Positions 36,701 through 48,700 of a DNA stretch of 64,000 nt are shown here, piece by piece. Under the pieces are notes generated by a model that was given only the letters and a program-made list of their open reading frames with translations, was not told the DNA's origin and did no database searches. The DNA lies in assembly GCA_903813345.2 (NCBI GenBank), contig CAIIXF020000003.1, forward strand, positions 19,666,931 to 19,730,930, in the 5' to 3' direction. Position 1 is the first letter of the stretch, and the number at the start of each line of letters is the position of its first letter. The position numbers and the translations under genes were made by a program. This DNA comes from Owenia fusiformis. Taxonomy: Eukaryota > Annelida > Polychaeta > Sabellida > Oweniidae.

Positions 36701-39700
36701 GAGAATGGTATTCAAACAGCATCCCTGATTTGGACAAGTTAGTTGTTGCACTTACTATACACATAATCCTTTGTTAGGCCCCATCCTGCCACCATACAGT
36801 GCCTCCCTGGTTGTATTTTGGTCAGATCTTCCTCATCAGGCAAACATGCAACATTGACATTCTCATTAAGTGTAGCTGATTCACTTAGCTTCACCAATGC
36901 TATGTCAGACAATACAGTGTCTGAAATATAAACGTATTGCATGATATGATAAATCAAATGTGGGAAATCAAATACCTGTTACATACTGTAAAAGCCCAAA
37001 TTTTCAAGGTGCCCCTATTTTCACTGTGAAATTAAAGGCACAGTGAAAATTTGATTGAACATTGAATTCAATTGGATATTTTCTCAAACAGTAGAATTTA
37101 ATAAGCTGAGAATCAATTTACAGAACAAGGCCAAAATTAGTCAGCATGTTACTGCTGAGTTACCCTTGTAAGCCTTGTAATGTGGTAAATTCATTTAAAA
37201 ATGGTTTCGATAAATTCATCTAGACAATTTTCTGCACACATTAGTCCAATTAATCCAACCATTCAAAATGGAATCTTGAAGTTAATTTCACTTAAATTAA
37301 GAATTCACCGTGTCAAGACACATAGCCTAGAAAGGTAAGAGTATTCTCTTAACCCCTTATCCTGTGAATTTTCCTGAATCCCCCTTTATTTCCAAAATGC
37401 TATGGGACTTCTAAGTGTGTTTATATACCTCCTCATGCTGATACTATAAAGTTTATTTTTTCATACTTCACTCATACTTGTAAATTATAACAACCCTTGA
37501 TAGCAAGTTGCTACTACAGCCCAGCCAGCTGTAGTGGCTTTAGCCCTTATAGCTCAAGTGGTAGAGCTTCAGACTTTGGATCCTAACTACCAATCCAGAC
37601 TAAGGGTCTTGGCTTCAATTTCAACACTGGGCGGGGTGTTGTATTAAGCACACTTTTTTCAGATCTGTATCTGGCTTGTTAAACTATGCTTGTTAGTTAC
37701 TCGTTCCCCTGGGCACCTTTGGGTCATTGCATTATTATAGTTTCTAATCCCGAGATCTCTAATGATACAGCATTTTTATCACAATATCCTTTGCTCTTTC
37801 ATTTTATTTCAGTGTAAGTCTTGCAAGTTGCGACATTTTGTTTACAAACTAGAAAATGATTTCTAAACATACCTGTCGTAATTTCATACATCGGATTTAT
37901 ATAGATCCTCTCTACTGGGACGTCAACGTGTGGAGCTGTGTCATCTAACATGTTGTGTTCTCCGAGTCTCATCATCCAATGTTTAGTGTCATTACTAACT
38001 CTTTCAACAAAGAAATATGATTTCAATATGATTTACTGGCTGTTACATTTTGTTCATATTTTATGGGCATAAGGAGTAGGGACCTGTGCTTGAGAAGGAA
38101 TTTTTAATATGGCCACTCGATTCAAAATGGCTTCCATTTTTTGTTAAAAATGCAATTTTGAGAATTCAATCTCCAAAATTTGGATTACAGATCATGGTTC
38201 TGGTTAATTCTATTATGAAATGTTTAAAACAAGGAGTGACTTGATAAGATATGTTTTGTCAGGTGAGAATTTTGGCTTTCTAGTTTTTTATCCGCTTGAC
38301 CTCCAAAACCGATCTAAACTAGTCATTCCACTGTTCATTCCACTACATCATATTCAGTTCTCTGGAAAACCAACTAGACATACATGTACTCACATTTTAA
38401 ATGGTGATTTAACCTTTCATGACTACCACTTACATGCAATGACCTGCAGTGAGAACCCATTGTGGATGTATCAATGAGGCGCCACATACAAATTCATATG
38501 GGAGTGAACTGTTGCAATGTTGCCCTAGTTTTTGGCAATAAACAGTTGTGTTCAATCTCATGTTCACCAGCCATGGCCATTCACCAAGTTGCGAAACTTC
38601 TCCCCCCACTATCCGCTTTTGACGATCTCCAGAATTCCTCATGCCACAATGAGAGGGAAGAGCTAAATGAAAAATTGAAGTGATTAGGGAACTACAATTT
38701 GATAGATTTATTCCTCTGTCACTGTCAATATTCATAAAACCAAAGCAAAAACTTGAAATAATTTTTCCTGTAATATCACTTCTTCATTATTTGAAAATCA
38801 CATGTCATTAATACCCTCAGTATTGTTAAGTTAAACATTCATATTAGAGCAATAAAAAATCTCTAAAATGTCTCACATATACATGATCATTAAATCTCTT
38901 AAACTTTAGCATACAAATCAGTACCCATTTTCTCTGCATGGCCATATGAATATTGATGTATTGCATGCTCTATGCCATTCTGTTTTGGCTGAAATAAGTA
39001 AAATCATTATCTAACAGTCTGTCTGTAACAAATGGCAGGTGGTGACATTTTGTGCGTTAATGCCTTGTCTTGACATAGTACTCAATCCTAATTGTACCTA
39101 TTTTGCACGAAATATTGTAATTATACAAGGGAATAACTCAAATACTAGTAGACTGATTTAGAAAAATGAATCAAAGATTAAAGGTGATTTTAAGATCTCT
39201 GATATTCCTACCCGTGCTTTGACTGCAATAATTAATGTAACCAGGGCACACAGTGACAAAGCTGACTTGATATACATCATCTGGAAATTATACATATTTT
39301 ACAAAACTGATATATTCCCCAGATTCAAGAAGATTAATTATTTGCACTTAGAATTGAACTGTCATGATTTGAGTGTCTACCTAACATGTCATAATTAAAA
39401 GCATAATTTAAGCTAAGTTTTAAAAATCTAAATACAGTAGAACCTGTATATCTGAACACCTGGCTAATCCGAACACCTCCCAATCTGAACACTTTTTTCG
39501 GTCCCATTTTTTCCTCCCATTGACTCCCACACCACTGCATGTTAAAAAAAACTTAAAATGTGAAGACCTCTCAATTTGAACAGTGAACAGTCATATTTGA
39601 AAAATTAACCTGTCTAATCTGAACACTCTTCATAAAATTTCACACGTTTCATACACAATTGCTCCAATGTTGTTATGATATCAAAACTTTGGGAATGGTC

Positions 39701-42700
39701 TTGATTATAATAGGGCTTACCAGCATGATTAGATTCATTTGCATCGGATTTTCAAAGGAGGAGGGAAGTTAGCGCAACAGATTTTGGACAGTCATATGTT
39801 TGATTTTGGCCATTTCCTGGGGATTTAAACAGGTGCATATGTTAGGCGAATGCATTACCTCCAGGAAAATCACTTCTAGAGATGATAAAATAATTTCGAC
39901 TTTGAGACAGGGTAGATGCAAACAACCCACTCACATGTTTTTTCTGAAATGTTTTCCTGATTTTCAACCCCTTCCATCCCTGCTTTTTTTTATTTATTTT
40001 TTCTTGCATCAATATGTTGCGTTTTGACACACAGTTAATCCTTTAAAAGGAATAAATGATTCCTTTTAGATAAAGTGGAAAACAATATTTCCCATGTTAT
40101 TTTCCCATAGGAAAAATCATTGCTTTCAGCTAAGTTGGTCACCCAAAATGGGTATCTTTAAAACCCCTGAAGGAATCACTAATTCCTTTACAGTGGTTAA
40201 CTATGTGTCAAAATGCAACATATTGATGCAAGAAAAATTAAAAAAGCAGGGATGGAAGGGGTCGAAGATTAGGAAAACATTTCAGAAAAAACATATGGGT
40301 GGGTTGTTTGCATCTACCCTGTCTCAAAGTCGAAATTATTTTATCATCTCTAGAAGTGATTTTCCTGGAGATAATGCATTGGCCTAACATATGCAATTGT
40401 TTAAATTCTCAGAAAATGGCCAATATCCAACATATGACTGTCCAAAATCTGTTGCGCTAATTTCCCTCCCCCTTTCTGAAATGCCGTAAAGCTATGTGGT
40501 CAAATGAACTATAAATATGTACCCAGAATGTGTTCACCTTTCTTTAGAATCCAGAATCTCACGAATGCAAAACCTCGAAACCTGAACACCTCCTCATCTG
40601 AACGCTTTAAGCCGGTCATAATGGCGTTCGGATTAGACAGGTTTAACTGTTAACATAAAATAGTTTGCAGTATAGTCATATGAGAGAACATTGGTAGATA
40701 TGTTTTTGTGCTTAATGATAAATTTTTCAACAGATTGATAATCATCGCATAATTTTATATTATGATGAAATACTTACATTTTTCATCCAAAGATCCTCTG
40801 CTAGGCTATAGGTGAATGAGTAAAGAATCCCATGCTTTATTTATATACCAAAAATGATGAAAAATAATCTCTTTGTTTAGAAATATGCTTGGGAAAATTC
40901 ACTATTTCAACAACAAAAATAATTTTTTGGACTATTTATTTGAAAAAATTTAGTTAACGAGACAAGATTATTAAAAATAATTTTTTAATTATTATAAAGT
41001 ATTGGTATAACGCAATAAATGTGTTGGTTTTGACATGTATAACATCCTGATGAAATATAAATAACTTTTATTTTTGTAATAACTAAATTAATGTCATTTG
41101 TATGGTTTGTTTCATGGGAAATTCTCCTAAAAGATAGGGTACTAATACAAGATTTATGTACACCAGTTGAAGGATACTTATATAAGATATATGTACATGT
41201 ACACTGGTCTACCTGAATGTACACTTATGGTGGCACACCTTAACCAGAGCTTTAGCTAAGTTCCATTTTAATGCTGATCATATGGACTGCCACTTTTAAT
41301 TCAGCAGGGTTGTCTTTATAAAAGTTTGCCTGTCAAATGACCGGCTCATCTCAAAAAGGTACGACTTCATACCAAATTGAGCTTTTGGACTTATCTCAAA
41401 GTATATTTCACCTCTTATGATAGTGTTTATTATGTCACCACCAAAAGTGGTGACATATTGTTATGGTCTCCGTTTTTTTGCGACGGCGGTTGGTGGTTGG
41501 CGGTTGGTGGTTGGTGGTTGGAGGTTGGCGTCCGGCGTCTGTAACAATTTCTTACAACTTCCTACTTTTGACAAACATACTTTGGTGTTACTGTATGCAC
41601 TTGTCCCATCATCAGCAATGTGCCTGGTTTCATTGTTATTTCGGGTCTTTCAACATTGTATAACTCTACCAGGTGACCCCACCAAAGTGGTGTGGGACAA
41701 GTGTGTGCTTCTCAAGCTAAATACTTCTATTAGTAATGTTTAATTGTTTTCCAGTCATCTGCTCTTTTGATCCAGAGCCATTTTGATGCTTTCTCTGCTA
41801 TTCTTGTAATACTTCCAATTGCTTGCTTCCTTGTATTGCCATTTATTCCTAATAGTCCTAATGTTCTCCAGAGGGATTGTCCTGCAAACCCTCGACAGCC
41901 AACCTCTACCGGTTCACATCTGGCTGTATATCCCTTGTTCCTACACTGCTCCACTAGTTCTGCATATTTTTCTCGCTTCCTTTCTTGAGCTTCCTGTATG
42001 TTTTCCTCCCATGGCACTGTTAGTTCTATTAGCACTATATGCTTTAATGTCCTCCTCCATCACCAGGAACAAAACACAAATTAAACAAAAACACGTCGTT
42101 TGGGCTAAAATGAGCGGATGCTTTATTTCAACAGTTTTATTTTAACTTGTAAAAACCGCCCTATGAATATAAAAGAAACATATATACGTTTAGACAATAA
42201 ATATACATAGATACAAAATACATTTACAAATTGTCCCATAAACTGGGTGGGAGGGTGTGGAAAAAGCTTTACTCAACTATGACTAAGTGTAAATCGATCG
42301 AATGTACATACGCATGCGCTAATAATCAGTTATAGTAAGATAATAAAGATGTCGCTATGCTATTAAAAACTATTTACTTTGTAAATAATCATTAATGTCC
42401 TCCTCCATCACCAGGAACAAAACACAAATTAAACAAAAACACGTCGTTTGGGCTAAAATGAGCGGATGCTTTATTTCAACAGTTTTATTTTAACTTGTAA
42501 AAACCGCCCAACAGCCGCCCAAACGACGATATAACATTATACACTATGCGTTTCACGCGTAAACACTAATCACCACTGATAGATCTAACATAAGTACAAA
42601 ATATTAAGATACATAGCCACGGATATCTATACAATTTAAAGGCTACAACATGTAATTAAACATTAATGTTCTGTCAATTTTGCCGATAATTTGCAAAGGG

Positions 42701-45700
42701 TTTCCTTGGGTATTCTAATGTATCTCTGATAACATTGACTTTTCCATCTACCGATAGCTTTTATTTCCCAATCTTTAAGGCCTACATTACCCCCTGTGGT
42801 CGCTCCCCCGCTACGAAGAGAATGACCAGAGAATTTTGCTGGGTTATACCCTAAAACTGCCATGGAGACCTTAAGATGGGATATGAAACATTTTCTATCT
42901 ATTGGTTGTCCATTACTCAGAACAAAAAGTGCATTTGAATCTGACTTACGACGACTAATGTACATTTCAGTAGAACACACCGCACACATAGGTTGCTTTG
43001 TGCATGCTATAACTGCTTCTAGACCTTTCCCAGACCTTTCAGCTGTAATAGCATCTTTTTGATTAGCGCTATCTCCTGAATTATTTTGTTCTATTAAAAC
43101 AGCTTGTAGTGCTCTTTTTATTTTAAAAGATTTTTCTAAAGGATCATTGAACCCGTGCTCAAGGTGCATGGATCTCACTGCATATAAGTAATTGAGGATT
43201 GTGCCATGCCTTAGTTTCTTTTCATAAGAATATGCTATGTACATTAAAAGACATTCTTCTGATGCTGGAAGACATTCTAAATTGGCTTTATCACAAAATT
43301 CCATGAAAGATTTTTGACCTGATGAATATGTCTTTCTAGTGGCAGGACGTAATCCTCTTCTTACCAAATCTTGAGCCGTTTTCTTTAGTTCCTGACAGTC
43401 CAAAGACCCTGACAAAATAAATATTAATTAACATTAATACGATTAACTAGTCTATCTCTACATATGTATAAAAATAACTATTTACAAGTATGAGCATACA
43501 TTCAACAATACTCGTTTATATTGCCTGATGGCGTACAGTGAAATTCGATTGAATTTTTGTATCAATCTAAAGGTGACTGGTATATATGATATGATAAAAT
43601 ACTATGGTAAGCTTTTGTTCTCATGATTTGTATTCAGTAAAATACTTTAATATTTACTGGTTCCCATTGCCTCGTATCGTTTGATGACACGAACTTATAA
43701 AACTTGTCCATTTGGTCTCTACTTAACGCATCGGCTAATATATTCTTTTGTCCCTCTATATGCACGCATCTACATTCGCATTGGACTGAGGCACAATAGA
43801 AGAATAAAGCTCTGACTAGTGACATTAAGTGTTTATTTCTGCTTGTTCCTGAGTTAACCACATATACTATGGCTTCGTTATCACATCTGATTATAATCCT
43901 TTTCTGGCAAAGCTGTTTTCCCCAAGTAGCTATTGCTACAACAATGGCGTAAAGTTCTTTCCATGTGATATTTTGATGGGAATCTTCCTGGGCGAACGAT
44001 CCTTTAAGCCAATCTCCTTGGAAATACGCTCCATAGGATTTTTCAGATGCGTCTGTGAATAGCTTTAACTGTGTGTTCGTGGTCCATTGATCTTCGTAGA
44101 ATACGGAAATCCCATTCCATCTTGGGAGATAATACAGCCACCATTGAATATCAGATCTGAACGATTTATTCAGTTTAATTTTATGATGCAGATATTTCGC
44201 TGAAGTAGATAGATCGATCATTCTTCGTAGAAACGTTCTACCACTGCGCACTAGTCTACATATAAAGTTAAGTTTTCCTATCAAAGACAGGATATCTCTT
44301 TTCGACGCTTTTTGACGATATCGCCACGCTTTAAGCTCATCTAAAATGTCTACCAATCTGTTATTTGTAATCCTCATCTCGAGAACTTCCGAGTCTATCT
44401 CGATTCCCAGAAACTCTAACTTCGATGTTGGTAAAATAGTTTTCTTTTTGTTAACTGTGAAACCGGCATCTTCACATGTTTCTAACATAATATTCAAATT
44501 GTTATTACACATATCCGATTCAGGGGGTCCACACGTAAAATAATCATCCAAGTAATGTATACACGAACTAACGCCATTGTTTATCATAATATATTGTAGA
44601 GCGTCCGCAAAATCTGAGAATATTCTAGGTGAACTTCTGGAACCGAACGGCAAAACTAAATCTACTATATACACCATTACTTTATCACCGCTATCCATAT
44701 CGATCATTTCTCATGTCGTACCTAATAGTTCCCAGTCAGCTTGTCTCACTGGAATATGTTTAAAAGCGTCTGCTAGGTCGATTTTACTCATCAAACTACC
44801 ACGCCCATGGGCTTTAATTAGGGTTATAGCGTTGTCAACCGATACATATGAGCACGAATAATCTTCTTTTGAGATAAAATCGTTTATAGCGCCACCTGGA
44901 GGCCATGACAAATCATGTATAATCCTGTACTTTACAGGAACCGAGCGCTTTTTAGCGTATGCGCCCATCGGGGAGCCGACAAAATTAGAGAAAGGTTGTG
45001 TGATAAACGGTCCCGCTTTACGACCTATTTTCAAATCATTGAGTATATTAGCCTCCACGGCTTCGCTATATATTTGTGTTGATTTCCAATTTTTATGAAT
45101 TCTTGGACCCCGAGGTCCTGTGTAGCCAAGATTAACTCCAAATGTACCACCCTGTATTATATTATTTACAAATTCACGATCAGGATGAGATTTCAACTTG
45201 TTTTCGAAATATTCAACATTCAAAGGATTATAGGGACTTATCTCTGTTTTACTTTGAACAATCACATTTGGCGTATGGCAACAGGCCAACTTTGCAATTT
45301 TTGCAGACGTGTTTTCTAAAACAACGATTTCCGAAAGTACATTCTCCAGTTTGGAATTTGTTACAAATTTCTCCACTAATATTTCCTGTGCCTTTCGGTT
45401 TCTCATTTTTCTCCGCCGTCTCCACCTTATTCGTCTCGAGAAATGGACATTTAGACACTTGATGATCTCCTTTACACCTGTAACACTTAATGGCAACATG
45501 TTTGACTGCAGATGCGTCTAATATAGTGGTATATAAGAATGTATCCAAATTACCAAACGCAAATGATTTTGCGGCCCCTAATTTCAGTCTAAAACGGATG
45601 TCATATTGTGACACAGCTGACCATTGGAATTTTTTGTCGCATTCCTGAATGTGTGCTCTATATGTTCTCAGATCAGAATAGGCGCTGGGGTTGTGCTCCA

Positions 45701-48700
45701 TAATAATCATTTCATAGACATTCCATGCTGTATTCCATGATAAAAATGATTGTACTTGTGTTTGTTTGTTTTTCTTTTGTAATTTGAGTTGACCGTTATC
45801 CGAACATAATACTTGTTCATTTTGCCATTGATTGTCAACTGATTGATGATATAGGTTTGTTGGGAGCAAATCCACCAAATTCACGTACTCACCAGCAATT
45901 ATTTTATTGGTAACTTTAACTGGCACCCCCATTGTACAGCCTTCGTAGGAAACCCTATTATCGTTCACTGGTGGAATTGTATCAGGGGTTGGGTTGGATT
46001 GTTGAGGTGCATTTTGTGCTGTGGCCCCTTGTACTGGTGGAACAACCCCCATATTAGGGTCAGGGAGGTTACGCTGTTGTATTATACCTTCCATTAATTC
46101 ACGAAGGTTATCCTGACCTTCTTTCAAATTTGATGTTACCATTGATAAGTTCGAAATTTGGTCATTCATTGTCATTATTGCATTAGTTATCCAAGACGCT
46201 GATGGTTGATTATCACTTACGATCCCTGATGACGTGTCAGTCGAATCTGGTGTTTCAATTTTTGACTGGGCGTCTCCCTCTGTCTGATAATTCGTACATT
46301 TCGGGCCATACGGTCCGTTATGTCCCCTGACCGTGTTACCACAAGTGCTGCAACACCTTGGCTTAGCTCCTTGCGTTTCTATATCACTATTAGTATCCAT
46401 TATACGGTTCTTCAAAAACTTCAAAAAAGCTTTACTCAACTATGACTAAGTGTAAATCGATCGAATGTACATACGCATGCGCTAATAATCAGTTATAGTA
46501 AGATAATAAAGATGTCGCTATGCTATTAAAAACTATTTACTTTGTAAATAATCATTGATGATTTTGACCACAACACTATGTCTGGCCTTAGTGAGGTTTC
46601 CACTACTTCCTCCGGGAATTTTAGCTGTTTCTCTAGGTCCACCATGAGGGTCCAGTCATTTGCTGTATGTAGAATTCCAGTAGGTTTCCTTACTTCCTTT
46701 GTTATGCCTTCTCCTGCTTTGATGAAGTTGATATATTGGGTTCCTAGTTTCTTGTGTTTTTTCCTCCTCTCTGTCTCAATGACCTGTGCTAACTCCTTCA
46801 GGACTTGGTCATGTCTCTACCTGAACCTTCCATCTGCTAATCCTTTCCTACAGGCTGACATGATGTGTTTTAGGTTTGATACTGCCCCGCATAATGGGCA
46901 CTCTGCTGTCTCTGCTAGCCCCATAGTGACTAGATTGGATGGTGTAGGTAAGACGTCATATGTTGCTTTAAGCAGAAAACTAATAGTTTGTGGCTGCTCC
47001 TTCCATAAATCATTCCAAGTTAGTTTCCTTTCTCTAACGCCTTCCCATTTCATCCATTTACCTTGTTTCTTCATCTCAATAGCCTTAACTCTTCGGTCTT
47101 CCTCGAGGCTCTCTCTTACTTCTAGCTGGATCAGATCTCTCTTTTCACGGTCTGTTGCTTCATTCCATAGTGGTTTTGAGCCAAATCCTAAGCCCTGTCT
47201 TCCTTTGGCTACCCGCCCTACTAAAACTTTTTGCTTGAGCCTGTCCTCTGCTCTTGTTAGCTCCTCTTCAGCATTCCACTTCCTTCCTGTTTTCTCATGG
47301 GTGCTGCTCTTTGAAATCTTGGTGTCTTTGGCATTCCTTATCATCACAATCTTCCTGACTTTGGTTACCTTGTATTCTTCTGTCATTGATTTGATCGGTA
47401 GGTGAAGCATGTTTGATTCTCCATAAAATCCTGAGCTGCTGAAGCTTTTTGGTACTCCAAACCACTTCCGTAGGTATTTGTTTGTTTTCCTCTCTAACAT
47501 CTCCACTGTTGTCATTGGCACTGCATACACGAGAAGTGGCCATAATATTCGAGGTAGTATTCCATGCTGGTATATCCATGCCTTGTATTTTCCCGGTAGC
47601 CCTGATTTATCTACCAGTTTGAACCAGGTATCTAATTGGTCCTCCATTTCCCTTATGCTCTTCCTGTCTGAAAGTGATGCATCAAACACTTTCCCTAAGC
47701 TTTTCACTGGTTTTTCTGTAACTGTTGGTATATCCTGTCCATCTATGTTGAACTTGAATTTTCCATCTACCTTCCCTTTCTTCAGTACTAGGCTGCGTGA
47801 TTTCACTGGCTTGAATTTCATCCTGCCCCACTTGATAATCTTTTCTAGTCCTTTGAGTATCCATCTTGCTCCCATGACTCCCCTGGTTGTTACTGTTAAG
47901 TCATCCATGAATGCTCTGATGGGTGGCTGTCTAGTACCAGAGCTTGTTGTTGGCCCTCTGCATTCCTGTTCTGCTGATTTTGCCAGTAGGTTCATTGCTG
48001 CTGCAAACAATATAACAGAAAGTGTACACCCAGTCACTATTCCTACTTCTAACTTGATCCAATTTGTAGTAAACTGCTTTGTAGAAAATCTCATCTTGAA
48101 GTTGTCATAATAATCTAAGATCATCTTCTGTATCTTCTTTGGAATGTAGTAACTCATCATTGTGAACTCTACTAACTTGTGGGGTAAGGAACCATAAGCA
48201 TTTGCTAGGTCCAACCACAGCACTGTTAAGTCACCTTTACTTTCTCTTGACTCCTTGATAAGTTGTGTCACCATAGCTGTGTGCTCTATACATCCAGACA
48301 TTCCTGGGATTCCTCCTTTTTGTACTGATAGATCAAGGTATTCATTTTCTATCAGAAATGAAGTCATACGTCTGGCCACAACGGCCATGAATATTTTTCC
48401 CTCCACACTGAGAAGAGAAATGGTCCTAAATTGACCTACAGCTTCCGATTCATCTTCCTTGGGAATAAAACATCCTTCTGCTGTTTTCCATTGTGGGGCT
48501 GTATAGCCTTTCCTCCAAACTGCTTTCAACAACTTCCATAATCGTGTTAATAACTTTGGACATCGCTTGTATATCTTATATGGTATTCCACTTGGCCCTG
48601 GAGCAGATGAGGCCCTAGCATGATACACGATATCTTTAATTTCTTTGAAAGTTGGCTCCTTCAGATTAAATTCCTTAGTTGGGGGTGGGTATTCTAGTAT

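Larger units (their letters stand above)
42046..46556 (-). mobile_element. PAT/Ngaro-type tyrosine-recombinase retrotransposon with split direct repeats
   Basis: Minus-strand order: repeat A (46424-46556) - gag - RT/RNase H - tyrosine recombinase - repeat B (42394-42509) - repeat A (42261-42393) - repeat B (42046-42161). The A copies are 133 bp each, the B copies 116 bp each. This A-ORFs-B-A-B layout is the split direct repeat of PAT/Ngaro DIRS-order elements. Removing 42046-46556 restores the host ORF without loss or gain of a base, so there is no target-site duplication, as expected for recombinase-mediated insertion. Near-identical repeat copies imply recent insertion. Confidence 0.93.

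Noticed and set aside
37541-37625. Functional tRNA gene
   Set aside because: The A box is good but the B box is degenerate and the acceptor and anticodon stems do not pair properly; a SINE head is more likely.
38434-38735. Start of the protease at an upstream in-frame ATG (MNIDSDRG...)
   Set aside because: A good acceptor (tttcatttag) lies between that ATG and the protease sequence, the extra peptide is not a signal sequence, and a better signal exon exists at 39212-39277.
46578-47405. 275-codon plus-strand open frame
   Set aside because: It lies antisense to the HERO-like ORF, has no recognisable motif, and is a shadow of the real coding frame.
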